Positions 37,282 to 46,786 of a stretch of 64,000 nt of DNA are shown here, piece by piece; within the stretch, counting starts at the first letter, position 1, and each line of letters opens with the position of its first letter. The notes under the pieces are model-generated. The model saw only the letters and a program-made list of their open reading frames with translations, was not told where the DNA came from and searched no databases. The stretch spans positions 1 through 64,000 of the forward strand of contig NZ_LT556036.1 of NCBI RefSeq assembly GCF_900079775.1, in the 5' to 3' direction. The stretch comes from Leyella lascolaii (lineage in GTDB: Bacteria > Bacteroidota > Bacteroidia > Bacteroidales > Bacteroidaceae). The position numbers and the translations under genes were made by a program.

Positions 37282-37836
37282 ATGGCAAAAGTATATGAGT
37301 TTCTTGCCGACGGCTTCGAGGAGGTCGAAGGCATGGGTCCGGTGGACGTTCTGCGTCGCGGAGGAGTGGATGTGAAGACGGTGAGCGTCACAGGCTCTGA
37401 GATGGTAAGCACTTCCCACGGTGTCACGGTAAAGGCTGACATGCTGTTTGAGGACGCTGATTTTTCCGACGCCGACCTGCTTATGCTTCCCGGCGGAATG
37501 CCCGGCTCGGCTACTCTCGACATGCATGAGGGTCTGCACACTGTGCTTGCAGCTCACAACAGTGCCGGAAAGCTCATCGGAGCGATATGTGCCGCGCCCA
37601 TGGTTCTCGGACGCATGGGGCTGCTCAAAGCCCGCCGCGCCACATGCTATCCAGGGTTCGACAAGTATCTTGAGGGCGCGGAGTACACCTCTGAGCTTGT
37701 AACCGTGGACGGAAACATCGTCACCGGCAAGGGACCTGCAGCAACGCTGCCCTACGCCTACAGGCTTCTGGAGATGCTGGAAGGCGCGGAGAAGTCGCGC
37801 GAGGTGGCTGAAGGCATGGGCTTCTTCTGGCGTTAA
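37282..37836 (+). CDS. DJ-1/PfpI family protein (ThiJ/YajL-like)
   Basis: 184 residues. The DJ-1 fold is clear: KVYEFLADGFEEVEGMGPVDVLRRGG with the conserved Glu, ADLLMLPGGMPGSATL, and the nucleophile elbow GAICAAPMVLGRMGLL with the reactive Cys at about residue 107. The C-terminal NIVTGKGPAATLPYAYRLLEML contains the family TGxGPxxA pattern. Members act in repair or removal of methylglyoxal adducts and as oxidative-stress proteins; older annotations call them ThiJ or thiazole synthases, which I would not adopt. It precedes ispD-recG by 95 nt on the same strand and may share a transcript with them. Confidence 0.9.
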   Translation: MAKVYEFLADGFEEVEGMGPVDVLRRGGVDVKTVSVTGSEMVSTSHGVTVKADMLFEDADFSDADLLMLPGGMPGSATLDMHEGLHTVLAAHNSAGKLIGAICAAPMVLGRMGLLKARRATCYPGFDKYLEGAEYTSELVTVDGNIVTGKGPAATLPYAYRLLEMLEGAEKSREVAEGMGFFWR

Positions 37837-37931
37837 ATGTCCGCACTTTACGCCTGACGGCACGGCATGGACTGTCCTGCTGTCAGGCAGATGAATGGTT
37901 TTAACATCTTGGCTGTAAAAAAACTGAAACG

Positions 37932-38609
37932 ATGGATTACGTCATAATAGTGGCAGGCGGAAAGGGTCTGCGCATGGGCAGCGACGTGCCCAAACAGTTT
38001 CTCCCGCTCGGCGGCGTGCCGGTGCTTATGCGCACCATAAGCCGTTTTGCCGGAGCGATGCCTCGGGCGGGCATCATCCTTGTGCTTCCCGAGAGCCAGC
38101 ACGACTATTGGGACAGCCTCTGCCGTCACCATTCGTTCGATGTGGAGCACACTGTCACAGCCGGGGGCGACACCCGCTTCGCATCGTCGCGCAACGGACT
38201 TCTTGCCATACCGGCTGACGCCGACGGGCTTGTGGGCATACACGACGGTGTGCGCCCGTTCGTGTCGGAGGAGGTGATACACCGCTGCTATGCCGCCGCG
38301 CGTGAGCATGGGGCAGCCATTCCCGTCGTGCCCGTCACCGACACGCTGCGCCTTGTCGGTGCTGACGGCGGCGGACACAACGTGCGGCGCGACTCCTACC
38401 GTGTGGTGCAGACACCGCAGGTGTTCGACATAGCCCTCGCACGCCGTGCCTTCGACCGTCCTTACTCTCCGTCGTTCACCGACGACGCGTCTGTCATAGA
38501 GGCGTCCGGACATGGTGTGGCGATGGTGGACGGCAACCGTGAGAACATCAAAATCACCACTCCGTCCGACCTTATCATAGCCGAGTCATTATTAAAAGTC
38601 TGCCCGTGA
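37932..38609 (+). CDS. ispD: 2-C-methyl-D-erythritol 4-phosphate cytidylyltransferase
   Basis: 225 residues. Transfers CMP to methylerythritol phosphate in the non-mevalonate isoprenoid pathway. N-terminal nucleotide-binding motif IVAGGKGLRMGSDVPKQFL with the conserved Gly-rich loop, Arg and Lys; substrate region VTAGGDTRFASSRNGLL; GIHDGVRPFV; and RDSYRVVQTPQVFD. The C-terminal TDDASVIEASGHGVAMVDGN and NIKITTPSDLIIAE complete the family. Its product pathway feeds uppS, encoded about 9 kb upstream. The stop overlaps the GTG start of recG by 4 nt, so the two are translationally coupled. Confidence 0.97.
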   Translation: MDYVIIVAGGKGLRMGSDVPKQFLPLGGVPVLMRTISRFAGAMPRAGIILVLPESQHDYWDSLCRHHSFDVEHTVTAGGDTRFASSRNGLLAIPADADGLVGIHDGVRPFVSEEVIHRCYAAAREHGAAIPVVPVTDTLRLVGADGGGHNVRRDSYRVVQTPQVFDIALARRAFDRPYSPSFTDDASVIEASGHGVAMVDGNRENIKITTPSDLIIAESLLKVCP

Positions 38610-40705
38610 GCGAAGTTTTCGACCAGGACATAAAGTATCTGCCGGGTGTCGGTCCGAGAAGAAGGGACATTCTGGCAAAGGATCTGAACATCACGACGTG
38701 GGGGCAGCTGCTTGAGTACTTCCCCTACAAGTACATCGACCGCAGCCGTGTGTACAGCATACGCGAGCTGACGGGCGACATGCCCTTCGTGCAGATAATG
38801 GGGCGCATAGTCAGTTTTGAGGAGTTTGCCACGGGAGTGAGGCAGAAGCGCATCGTGGCACACTTCACCGACGGCACCGGGATGGTGGACATTGTGTGGT
38901 TCAGAGGCGGACAATATCTCTATCAGCAGTACAAGATAAACGAGGAATACGTAGTCTTCGGACGCCCCACCGTGTTCAACGGACGATACCAGTTTGCCCA
39001 TCCCGACATCGACAAGGCTTCAGACCTGAACCTCTCGCAGATGGGACTACAGCCCTATTATTCCACCACCGAGCGCATGAAGAAGAACGGAATGAACTCG
39101 CATGCGGTGGAGAAGACCATAAGGACCCTGCTCACCCTCATACCGCGTCCGCTTCAGGAGACGCTCCCTCCGTTCATCACCGGTCCGCTCCATCTCATGT
39201 CGCGCGACACGGCTATGCGCGCCATACACTATCCGCGCAACACCGAGGAGATGCAGCGGGCACGACAGCGGCTCAAGTTTGAGGAGCTCTTCTATGTCCA
39301 GCTCAACATCGTGCGCTACGTGAGCGACCGCCGCCGCCACTACAGGGGCTATGTGCTGAGGCGCGCAGGCGACCTGCTGCACACGTTCTTCCACGACCGT
39401 CTGCCATTCCCGCTTACCGGAGCGCAGAAGAGGGTGATGCATGAGATACACGACGACATGCGTTCCGGTGAGCAGATGAACCGCCTGCTGCAGGGCGACG
39501 TGGGCTCGGGCAAGACACTTGTGGCGCTCATGGCGATGCTCATAGCCGTGGGCAACGGTTATCAGGCGTGCATCATGGCTCCCACTGAGATACTGGCAGA
39601 GCAGCATTTCGACACGATACGCAACTTCCTCGGCGACATGGACGTGAGGGTGGAGCTGCTCACCGGCACCGTCAAGGGACGCCGACGCCGCATGGTGCTC
39701 GACGACCTCCTTGCCGGAAAGGTGAATATCCTCGTAGGCACTCACGCCGTGGTGGAGGACACCGTGCGCTTCTCCTGCCTCGGACTCGCCGTCATCGACG
39801 AGCAGCACCGGTTCGGTGTGGCGCAGCGCGCACGCCTTTGGAGCAAGAGCGACAATCCTCCCCACATTCTCGTGATGACCGCCACGCCCATCCCGCGTAC
39901 CCTCGCCATGACCATATACGGCGATCTCGACGTGAGCGTCATCGACGAACTGCCGCCCGGACGCAAGCCTGTGCGCACCATGCACAAGTATGACAGCCAG
40001 ACCGTGAGCCTTTACGACGGCATCCGCAAGCAGATAAAGGCGGGACGGCAGGTTTACTTCGTGTTCCCCGTAATAAGCGAGAGCGAGAAGAGCGACCTCA
40101 AAAACCTCGAGGAAGGATATACCGCCCTGTGCGAGATATTCCCCGAATGCAGGCTCAGTAAGGTGCACGGACGCATGAAACCTGCCGAGAAGGACGCCGA
40201 GATGCGTAAGTTTGTGAGCGGTGAGACGCAGATTCTCGTCGCCACGACCGTCATTGAGGTGGGCGTGAACGTGCCCAACGCGTCGGTCATGGTGATACTC
40301 GACGCGCAGCGGTTCGGGCTTTCGCAGCTCCATCAGTTGCGTGGAAGGGTGGGGCGCGGAGCCGATCAGAGCTACTGCATCCTCGTCACCGGATACAAGC
40401 TGTCTGCCGAGACGCGCAAGCGCATTGACATCATGTGCCAGACAAACGACGGGTTCCGTATAGCCGAGGCTGACCTCAAACTGCGCGGTCCGGGCGATCT
40501 GGAGGGCACGCAGCAGAGCGGTGTGGCATTCGACCTGAAGATTGCGGACATCGCACGCGACGGTCAGCTCGTCCAGCTGGCACGTGACGAGGCGCAGAAG
40601 ATAATAGACGCCGACCCGAAATGCGAGAGTCCGGAGTTCGGAATGCTGTGGCAAAGACTGGCGCAGCTGCGCGACAGCAACGTCAACTGGGGAGCGATAA
40701 GCTGA
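38606..40705 (+). CDS. recG: ATP-dependent DNA helicase RecG
   Basis: 699 residues from a GTG at 38606 (start inside the ispD stop, GTGA). Remodels stalled replication forks and branched recombination intermediates. N-terminal wedge/OB domain (IKYLPGVGPRRRDIL, FVQIMGRIVSFEEF), then the helicase domain: QRVMHEI-type Q region, Walker A GDVGSGKTLVALMAM, TPTEILAEQH-like IMAPTEILAEQHF, IDEQHRFGVAQR (the DEQH box), MTATPIPRTLAMTIYGDLDVS, and motif VI QLHQLRGRVGRGADQSYCIL. The C-terminal TRG-type region RIAEADLKLRGPGDLEGTQQSG is intact. The GTG start is preferred because all later ATGs would cut the wedge domain. Confidence 0.97.
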   Translation: MSEVFDQDIKYLPGVGPRRRDILAKDLNITTWGQLLEYFPYKYIDRSRVYSIRELTGDMPFVQIMGRIVSFEEFATGVRQKRIVAHFTDGTGMVDIVWFRGGQYLYQQYKINEEYVVFGRPTVFNGRYQFAHPDIDKASDLNLSQMGLQPYYSTTERMKKNGMNSHAVEKTIRTLLTLIPRPLQETLPPFITGPLHLMSRDTAMRAIHYPRNTEEMQRARQRLKFEELFYVQLNIVRYVSDRRRHYRGYVLRRAGDLLHTFFHDRLPFPLTGAQKRVMHEIHDDMRSGEQMNRLLQGDVGSGKTLVALMAMLIAVGNGYQACIMAPTEILAEQHFDTIRNFLGDMDVRVELLTGTVKGRRRRMVLDDLLAGKVNILVGTHAVVEDTVRFSCLGLAVIDEQHRFGVAQRARLWSKSDNPPHILVMTATPIPRTLAMTIYGDLDVSVIDELPPGRKPVRTMHKYDSQTVSLYDGIRKQIKAGRQVYFVFPVISESEKSDLKNLEEGYTALCEIFPECRLSKVHGRMKPAEKDAEMRKFVSGETQILVATTVIEVGVNVPNASVMVILDAQRFGLSQLHQLRGRVGRGADQSYCILVTGYKLSAETRKRIDIMCQTNDGFRIAEADLKLRGPGDLEGTQQSGVAFDLKIADIARDGQLVQLARDEAQKIIDADPKCESPEFGMLWQRLAQLRDSNVNWGAIS

Positions 40706-40968
40706 CGTCAGGGCGTCCCTGCGCGGTCTCACGCGCCATACGCGCATGCGTGCGTGTTTATACAGAGGTGTTGATAATAATCGTCTGATTAATAGCACAT
40801 TTGCTAAAAAATAGATAAAATCTGTTAAACAGACACCGGTTATGAGAAAAAACGAGTATCTTTGCGGTGTTTTTAAGTTTTATGTAATACTTTTTGTCCA
40901 TTATACACCTTTTGAAGGAATAATCCGTTTGTTCCCTATTGATATTGGACACCTAAAAAAATAAGATT
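40706..40968 (+). promoter_or_regulatory. Promoter region of the M23/LysM gene
   Basis: -7 box TATCTTTG at 40857-40864 in a 260-nt gap with AT-rich sequence. Predicted transcription start is about 100 nt before the TTG start codon at 40969, leaving a longish leader. Nothing coding seen. Confidence 0.55.
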
Positions 40969-41904
40969 TTGAAAAGACTTGTTAGGACATTATTTATAGG
41001 CGCATTGTTGGCTTTTTCGGCAACGCAGGCATCGGGACAGGACCTCTTGGCAAGGCAGGCTCCCATCGACAGGAAGATGAAGACGGTGGACACCATCATG
41101 TTGAAGAACATCACTGCCAGAGAGGAAATGGAGTCGCCGGCAGCCAGACTCTACGACGACTGGGACAACTCTTACGCACACCGTGCCACCGAAATGCCAG
41201 ACCGCTACCGCATAGACCTGCGTAACTTCTGCATGCCGACACCGAGCCGTGTGGTGACAAGCAACTTCGGATGGCGTTGGGGCAGGAATCACAAAGGACT
41301 GGACATCAAGGTTTACATAGGCGACACCATCCGCGCGGCGTTCAGCGGCAAGGTGCGTGTGGTGAGCTATGAGCGCAGGGGATACGGCAATTATGTCGTC
41401 ATACGCCACAACAACGGTCTGGAGACCACCTACGCGCATATGTCGAAGAATCTTGTGAAGGAAAACCAGATGGTGCGTGCGGGCGAGGCGATAGGTCTGG
41501 GTGGCAACACCGGACGTAGCACAGGGTCGCACCTGCACTTCGAGACACGCCTCTGCGGAGTGGCGCTCAATCCGGCTCTCATGTTCGACTTCCGCGAGCA
41601 GGATGTCACGGGCGACTATTATGTCTACAACAAGGACACTTATGAAGAGGAATCACGTGAGGCTACGCGCCTCCGCGGCAAGATAGGCAACGGCGGATAT
41701 ACGCCTGATCTGGTGAAGGGAATAGACAGCAGCGAGGCTGACTCTGAGTTCGGCGGCAAGGTGCTTTATCATAAGGTGGCGTCGGGAGAGACGCTGGAGA
41801 GCATCGCCAGGAAGTATGGCATCACTGTGGACGAGATATGCAAGCTCAACAGAATACGCAAGACTATGCGCATACGTGCCGGACAGATACTCAGATACTC
41901 TTAA
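40969..41904 (+). CDS. Peptidoglycan endopeptidase: M23 domain plus C-terminal LysM
   Basis: 311 residues starting at a TTG (40969), chosen because the signal peptide KRLVRTLFIGALLAFSATQASGQ begins right there and the next ATG would remove it. The M23 metallopeptidase domain (~85-205) has zinc-binding HKGLDIKVYIGD and HLHFETRL, plus NYVVIRHNNGLETTYAHMS. The C-terminal ~45 residues are one LysM (YHKVASGETLESIARKYGITVDEICKLN). Such enzymes cut stem-peptide cross-links or regulate amidases in the periplasm (NlpD/MepM-like). All zinc ligands appear present, so it is likely active. No operon partner; its own TATCTTTG promoter lies upstream. Confidence 0.92.
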   Translation: MKRLVRTLFIGALLAFSATQASGQDLLARQAPIDRKMKTVDTIMLKNITAREEMESPAARLYDDWDNSYAHRATEMPDRYRIDLRNFCMPTPSRVVTSNFGWRWGRNHKGLDIKVYIGDTIRAAFSGKVRVVSYERRGYGNYVVIRHNNGLETTYAHMSKNLVKENQMVRAGEAIGLGGNTGRSTGSHLHFETRLCGVALNPALMFDFREQDVTGDYYVYNKDTYEEESREATRLRGKIGNGGYTPDLVKGIDSSEADSEFGGKVLYHKVASGETLESIARKYGITVDEICKLNRIRKTMRIRAGQILRYS

Positions 41905-42108
41905 TCCGTGACACCGGTCTTGGCTAAAAAGATATAGAACGAATCAGATATGGGAATGTATGCCGGCAGTGGCGCATTCCCTTTTTTGTTTGTCCTTGCG
42001 CGCAGAGTGCCTGTGGTCATTCCACGCTTGCGGCTGTCATGCCATGCGTTCCTGCGCAGGATGGGTCGGGATATTTTTATTATGACATTTGGATATTATT
42101 ATTATGGT

Positions 42109-42672
42109 ATGAGAAAACTTGTTGTTCTTCTTTTTGTTATGTGCGCCCTTCCGGCGCATGCGCAGCATAAGAGCTATCACGGAGACGGCATAGACGACTA
42201 TCTGCGCTTTGTTCCCATAGCGTCGGTATACGCTCTGAAGGCGTCGGGAGTGGAGGGGGCAAGCTCATGGAAGAGGCTGTTGGTCAACACGGCGACATCG
42301 TGTGCCATCACCGTAGGCGTCACATGGGGACTGAAGGCAGCCATAAAGGACAACCGGCCTGACGGTACCGGAGACGACGCTTTCCCTTCGGGACACACCT
42401 CGTTCGCCTTTGCCGGAGCCACAATCCTGCATAAGGAGTATGGAAAGGTGTCGCCGTGGATAAGCGTGGCGGGCTACGGAGTGGCGGCGGTGACGGCTGT
42501 CGACCGTGTGAGACGGCACCGCCATGAGTGGGACGATGTGCTTGCCGGAGCGGCGATAGGCATACTTGCCACCGAGGCGGGCTATTTTCTCGGCGACCTG
42601 ATAACCGGAGAGCAGAGCCGCTATTCTGTAGGCGTGGGGGCAGAGGGTGTGATGGTGTGCATCCGCCTGTGA
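42109..42672 (+). CDS. PAP2 family phosphatase, exported
   Basis: 187 residues from the ATG at 42109 (MRKLVVLLFVMCALPAHAQ signal peptide); an upstream in-frame region exists but would bury the signal. The acid-phosphatase signature is complete: KAAIKDNRPDG, FPSGHTSFAFA and VDRVRRHRHEWDDVLAG, giving the conserved Lys-Arg-Pro, Ser-Gly-His and Arg-His-Asp. A hydrophobic segment AAIGILATEAGYFLGDLI follows. Possible substrates are undecaprenyl diphosphate or lipid A phosphates; small soluble-type PAP2 proteins in this phylum are also common. Monocistronic by position. Confidence 0.88.
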   Translation: MRKLVVLLFVMCALPAHAQHKSYHGDGIDDYLRFVPIASVYALKASGVEGASSWKRLLVNTATSCAITVGVTWGLKAAIKDNRPDGTGDDAFPSGHTSFAFAGATILHKEYGKVSPWISVAGYGVAAVTAVDRVRRHRHEWDDVLAGAAIGILATEAGYFLGDLITGEQSRYSVGVGAEGVMVCIRL

Positions 42673-42749
42673 CATGTGGCGGTGCGGCTCATGCTTGGAC
42701 AGGATGCATAAACTTTCCTTCAAATGTTCTTTTTTTCGAATTTTTTGTG

Positions 42750-42757
42750 TAAGTTTG
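42750..42757 (+). promoter_or_regulatory. -7 promoter box of malQ
   Basis: TAAGTTTG followed by CGTAAGC in a T-rich stretch; fits TAnnTTTG. Predicted leader of about 100 nt before the malQ ATG at 42862. Confidence 0.55.
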
Positions 42758-42861
42758 CGTAAGCAAATATGCCTTGTCGGGCTGTTCCCGGCAGCCGGAA
42801 GCTTGTCGCAGCCGGTGCGGGGCGGTATGCTTATAACGTTAACAGGACAATCGAAAACCGT

Positions 42862-45561
42862 ATGAAACTGAAGTTTTATATCGAATACAACACCGTTTCC
42901 GGTGAGGAACTGATGCTGAACGTATTCACCGGAGCGAATGCCGGTGACTGCAAGCCGCGTGTCTATCGCATGTCTACGGGCGACGGGAGGCACTGGAGCT
43001 GCACGCTCGAGAACTTCCATTCGGAAAGTCATCCCGTGATAACATATTATTATAGTGTGGGAAGCGGAGGCCGCGTGGTGCGGAGAGAGTGGATTCTTTA
43101 CCTTCACCGCCTTGAGTTCTCGGTGCTGGGGGCGGCTTCTTATGAGATGAATGACATGTGGATGGACATGCCTGCCGCCTCCTGGCTCTATTCATCAGCC
43201 TTCTCCGCATGCGTAAACCATGCACGCTTGCAGAGTGTGAAGCCTGCGTCTTATGGCTCGGTGGTGCGGTTTGTAGTGCACGCGCCGCAACTTAGAGAGG
43301 GCGAACGGCTGGTCATCACGGGCAGTCACGACGCTCTCGGCATGTGGGATGTGGCGAAGGGAGTGTCCATGACAGAGCATAATGTCAACGAATGGATAGC
43401 TGATCTGGATGCGGCAATGTTCTCCGGAAAGGCTTTGGAGTTCAAGTTCGTGGCGGTAAACGGTGCTGACGGCAGCGCGTTCATGTGGGAGAAAGGCGGC
43501 AACAGGGTGTTCAGGGCATGTCTGTGCCGTCCCGGAGAGGTCAGGACATACTGTCTGCGGAATGCCGATTTCGACATCGCTCCGCGTCGGCTTGCCGGTA
43601 CGCTTGTGCCGGTTTTCTCGCTTCGGTCGGAGAAAAGCTTCGGAGTGGGCGACTTCGGCGACCTTAGAAAGATGGTCGACTGGGTGGCGCGGACAGGTCA
43701 GAGAGTCTTGCAGATACTGCCGGTGAACGATACCACGACAACGCATACGTGGAGAGACTCCTATCCTTACAGCTGTATAAGCGTCTTCGCACTGCATCCG
43801 CAGTATGTGGATCTGTCAAGGCTGCCGCCTGTAGCCGACAGGAAGGTCAGACTGCAATATGAGGTTCTGCGCGAGGAACTCAACGCCTTGCCAGCCATCG
43901 ACTACGAGCGTGTGGGCAGGGCGAAGTTCGATTATCTGCGCGTCCTGTACAGACAGGAGGGAGGGAAAGTGCTTTCCTCCGCGGCGTTTGCCGCTTTCTT
44001 CAGTGAGAACGACTCATGGCTCGTGCCTTATGCGTGCTATTGCAGTCTGCGCGACAGCTACGGCACCGCCGAGTTCCGGCTGTGGAAGGAGCACAACCGT
44101 TGGGACGAGAGCGAGCGGAAGGCACTTTCCGATCCGCAGGACGATATGTTCCGGAGTGTCGCGTTCTATTATTATGTGCAGTTCATATTGTACACACAGT
44201 TGCGTGAGGTGCACGATTATGCGGTCCTGCAGGGCGTCGTGCTGAAGGGTGACATACCTATCGGAGTGAACCGCAACGGCTGCGACGTGTGGCAGGAACC
44301 TGAATATTTCAATCTCGACGGACAGGCGGGAGCACCGCCCGACGCCTTTTCGGAGAAAGGACAGAACTGGGAATTCCCTACGTACAACTGGCAGCGGATG
44401 CTTGACGACGGCTGTATGTGGTGGATAAGGAGGCTGCGCCATATGTCGGTGTTCTTCGATGCGTACCGCATAGACCATGTTCTCGGCTTCTTCCGCATAT
44501 GGGAGATACCTGTCGGAGCGGTGGATGCGCGCATCGGACACTTCTCTCCCGCACTCGGACTCACGCGTGAGGAGATAGAGGCATACGGTCTTCACTTCCG
44601 CGAACAGCTCTTTGTCGAGCCGTTCATCACGGAGAACGTGGTGGCTGAGGTGTTCGGTGAGCGTGCCGGAAAGGTTGCCGACACTTATCTGGACCATTCA
44701 CACAGCGATGTCTACAGGCTTAAGCCGGAGTATGCCACGCAGCGTCTCATATACGCGGCGTTTGAGGACAGCAGGTCGGCGGACGACATATCGGTGCGCG
44801 ACGGACTGTGTTCGCTTGTGAGCGGAGTGCTTTTCGTCCGCGACCATAAGGACCCGCAGAAGTTCCATCCGCGCATTTCCGCACAGTTCGGATATGCTTA
44901 CAAGGCACTCGGAGAGACTGACCGGAATGCCTTCAACAGGCTTTATGACGATTATTATTACCGTCGCAACAACCAGTTCTGGTATCGTGAGGCTATGAGA
45001 AAGCTGCCTGTCATCACGCAGGCGACGCATATGCTGGCGTGTGCCGAAGACCTTGGCATGGTGCCGGAATGCGTGTCTTGGGTGATGGATGAGCTGCGCA
45101 TACTCAGTCTGGAACTTCAGACGATGCCGAAACAATGGGGCGACCGATTCGCGGACATCAACCGTTTCCCTTACCGTTCGGTCTGCACCATCTCCACGCA
45201 CGACACTCCTACGATGCGTCAGTGGTGGGATGAGGACCGCGAACGTGCAAGATATTATTATAATGTGACGCTCGGCATGCATGGAGAGGCTCCACATCCC
45301 ATGCCGGGATGGCTGGCACGGGAAATCATCGCGCGCCATCTGGCGTGTCCGTCTATGATTTGTGTCATTGCCATACAGGACTGGATGGCTGTCGACGAGC
45401 GTCTCCGCAGGCGCGATGCCGATGCCGAGCGTGTGAATGTTCCGGCTGACTCACATCATTACTGGCGTTATCGCATGCACGTGAACATAGACGATCTGCT
45501 TACCGACATCAGTTTCTGCAGGAATGTGAAGGACATGGTTATCGGCGGAGGACGCGGCTGA
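42862..45561 (+). CDS. malQ: 4-alpha-glucanotransferase (amylomaltase) with two CBM20 domains
   Basis: 899 residues from the ATG at 42862 (MKLKFYIEYNTVSGEEL). Disproportionates maltodextrins in cytoplasmic glycogen/starch metabolism. Two N-terminal starch-binding CBM20 modules: ~1-110 and ~125-240 (VRFVVHAPQLREGERLVITG, ALGMWDVAKGVSM). The GH77 barrel follows: LFSLRSEKSFGVGDFGDL-type start, WEFPTYNWQRM, YRIDHVLGFFRIWEIP with the nucleophile Asp, AEDLGMVPE with the acid/base Glu, and ISTHDTPTMRQWW with the third acid. This plan is the plant DPE2-like form usual in Bacteroidetes. No signal peptide. No other starch genes are adjacent. Confidence 0.95.
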   Translation: MKLKFYIEYNTVSGEELMLNVFTGANAGDCKPRVYRMSTGDGRHWSCTLENFHSESHPVITYYYSVGSGGRVVRREWILYLHRLEFSVLGAASYEMNDMWMDMPAASWLYSSAFSACVNHARLQSVKPASYGSVVRFVVHAPQLREGERLVITGSHDALGMWDVAKGVSMTEHNVNEWIADLDAAMFSGKALEFKFVAVNGADGSAFMWEKGGNRVFRACLCRPGEVRTYCLRNADFDIAPRRLAGTLVPVFSLRSEKSFGVGDFGDLRKMVDWVARTGQRVLQILPVNDTTTTHTWRDSYPYSCISVFALHPQYVDLSRLPPVADRKVRLQYEVLREELNALPAIDYERVGRAKFDYLRVLYRQEGGKVLSSAAFAAFFSENDSWLVPYACYCSLRDSYGTAEFRLWKEHNRWDESERKALSDPQDDMFRSVAFYYYVQFILYTQLREVHDYAVLQGVVLKGDIPIGVNRNGCDVWQEPEYFNLDGQAGAPPDAFSEKGQNWEFPTYNWQRMLDDGCMWWIRRLRHMSVFFDAYRIDHVLGFFRIWEIPVGAVDARIGHFSPALGLTREEIEAYGLHFREQLFVEPFITENVVAEVFGERAGKVADTYLDHSHSDVYRLKPEYATQRLIYAAFEDSRSADDISVRDGLCSLVSGVLFVRDHKDPQKFHPRISAQFGYAYKALGETDRNAFNRLYDDYYYRRNNQFWYREAMRKLPVITQATHMLACAEDLGMVPECVSWVMDELRILSLELQTMPKQWGDRFADINRFPYRSVCTISTHDTPTMRQWWDEDRERARYYYNVTLGMHGEAPHPMPGWLAREIIARHLACPSMICVIAIQDWMAVDERLRRRDADAERVNVPADSHHYWRYRMHVNIDDLLTDISFCRNVKDMVIGGGRG

Positions 45562-45622
45562 CGTGACATGGAAAGGTTTTTTCTGTGCGTCAGGTAATCG
45601 TTTGTTATAAAATGAAAAGTAT

Positions 45623-46615
45623 ATGATAAAGAAGTTATTGTTGATATTCTGTGTTGCAGCGACCGTGTTTCCGCTTGCTGCCGACGCCTCCGCTCCTTAC
45701 CCGAACAGCCCGAAGAAGGTGAGGGCGGCTAAGGAAACGGCGATGAACACAATCACGGTGGAGGCGGCGAGAGCGCATATCGGTTTTCTCGCCTCCGACT
45801 GTCTGTATGGCAGGAAGACCGGAAGCGACTGGGCGAGCGTTGCCGCCGCGTACATCGAGTCGATGCTGCGGCAGTACGGAATAAGCCCTCTCGGCTCCTC
45901 ATACAGCCATCCTTTCGATGTGACGGTGAGACTCAGGGAGCGCAACGACTCGGTGAGAGTGGCGATGAAAAACGTTCTCGGGATGATAGAAGGGCGCAAT
46001 CCGGACGAGTATGTGGTTGTAGGAGCACACTTCGATCATCTTGGTGTGGGCGCGAAGGTTGACGGTGACTCCATCTACAACGGTGCCGACGACAACGCCT
46101 CTGGCGTAAGTGCGGTGCTGCAGATAGCCCGCGCGTTTGCGGAAAGCGGCATACAGCCTGAGCGGAATGTCATTTTCGCATTCTGGGACGGTGAGGAAGC
46201 CGGTCTGTACGGTTCACGCCACTTTGTCAGTACATGCGCTTTCCTCGACAAGATAAAGGCATATCTCAATTTCGACATGATAGGACGTAACAACAAGCCC
46301 GACCGTCCGCGCCACACGGTGTACTTCTACAGCGACACCAAACCCGCCTTCGGAGAATGGCTGAGGCACGACATCGCAGAGTACGGACTGCGCCTCGAGC
46401 CAGACTACCGGCCGTCGGACAAGTCCATCGGAGGCAGTGACAACGTGTCGTTCGCAAGGAAGGACATTCCTATAATATGGTATCACACCGACGGCCATCC
46501 CGATTATCACAAGCCGGGAGACGAAGCCCTGCGCATCAACTACGACAAGGTGATGAACATAACACGCGCCGCGTTCCTCAATCTTTGGAACCTTGCCAAC
46601 GCGGAAGACTATTGA
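45623..46615 (+). CDS. M28 family metallo-aminopeptidase, exported
   Basis: 330 residues. Signal peptide MIKKLLLIFCVAATVFPLAADA. Peptidase M28 zinc ligands are all visible: VVGAHFDHLGVG (His), NGADDNASGVSAV (bridging Asp), FWDGEEAGLYGS (catalytic Glu then ligand Glu), LNFDMIGRNN (Asp) and IWYHTDGHPDYHKPGDE (His). It should remove N-terminal residues from peptides in the periplasm. No PA insert domain. It is followed by a symmetrical terminator that also serves the convergent transporter genes. Related sequences include glutaminyl cyclases of the same fold, but the EEAG segment favours a peptidase. Confidence 0.92.
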   Translation: MIKKLLLIFCVAATVFPLAADASAPYPNSPKKVRAAKETAMNTITVEAARAHIGFLASDCLYGRKTGSDWASVAAAYIESMLRQYGISPLGSSYSHPFDVTVRLRERNDSVRVAMKNVLGMIEGRNPDEYVVVGAHFDHLGVGAKVDGDSIYNGADDNASGVSAVLQIARAFAESGIQPERNVIFAFWDGEEAGLYGSRHFVSTCAFLDKIKAYLNFDMIGRNNKPDRPRHTVYFYSDTKPAFGEWLRHDIAEYGLRLEPDYRPSDKSIGGSDNVSFARKDIPIIWYHTDGHPDYHKPGDEALRINYDKVMNITRAAFLNLWNLANAEDY

Positions 46616-46656
46616 CGGTATGCCGTAACGTGGTGTCTTTCATGCCTGTAAAATAT

Positions 46657-46697
46657 GAACCTCCCGCTGCGTAAAGGCGTTCCGCAGCGGGAGGTTC
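46657..46697. terminator. Bidirectional terminator
   Basis: Perfect 15-bp stem GAACCTCCCGCTGCG (46657-46671) with CGCAGCGGGAGGTTC (46683-46697), 11-nt loop, between the convergent M28 (+) and chromate transporter (-) genes. There is no long T-run on either side, but the symmetry and position are persuasive. Confidence 0.8.
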
Positions 46698-46786
46698 ACA
46701 TTATTAATATATATAGGCAGCCTCACCTCACCATGATACAGATTGTCCTGTATCCGGTTTTTACTGCCGCCAGTTTGCCGGACGTC

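Noticed and set aside
39047..40798. 583-codon open frame on the minus strand across recG
   Set aside because: It is the antisense of a clear recG gene with all helicase motifs; long antisense frames arise from the codon bias of this moderately GC-rich genome. The product has no family pattern.
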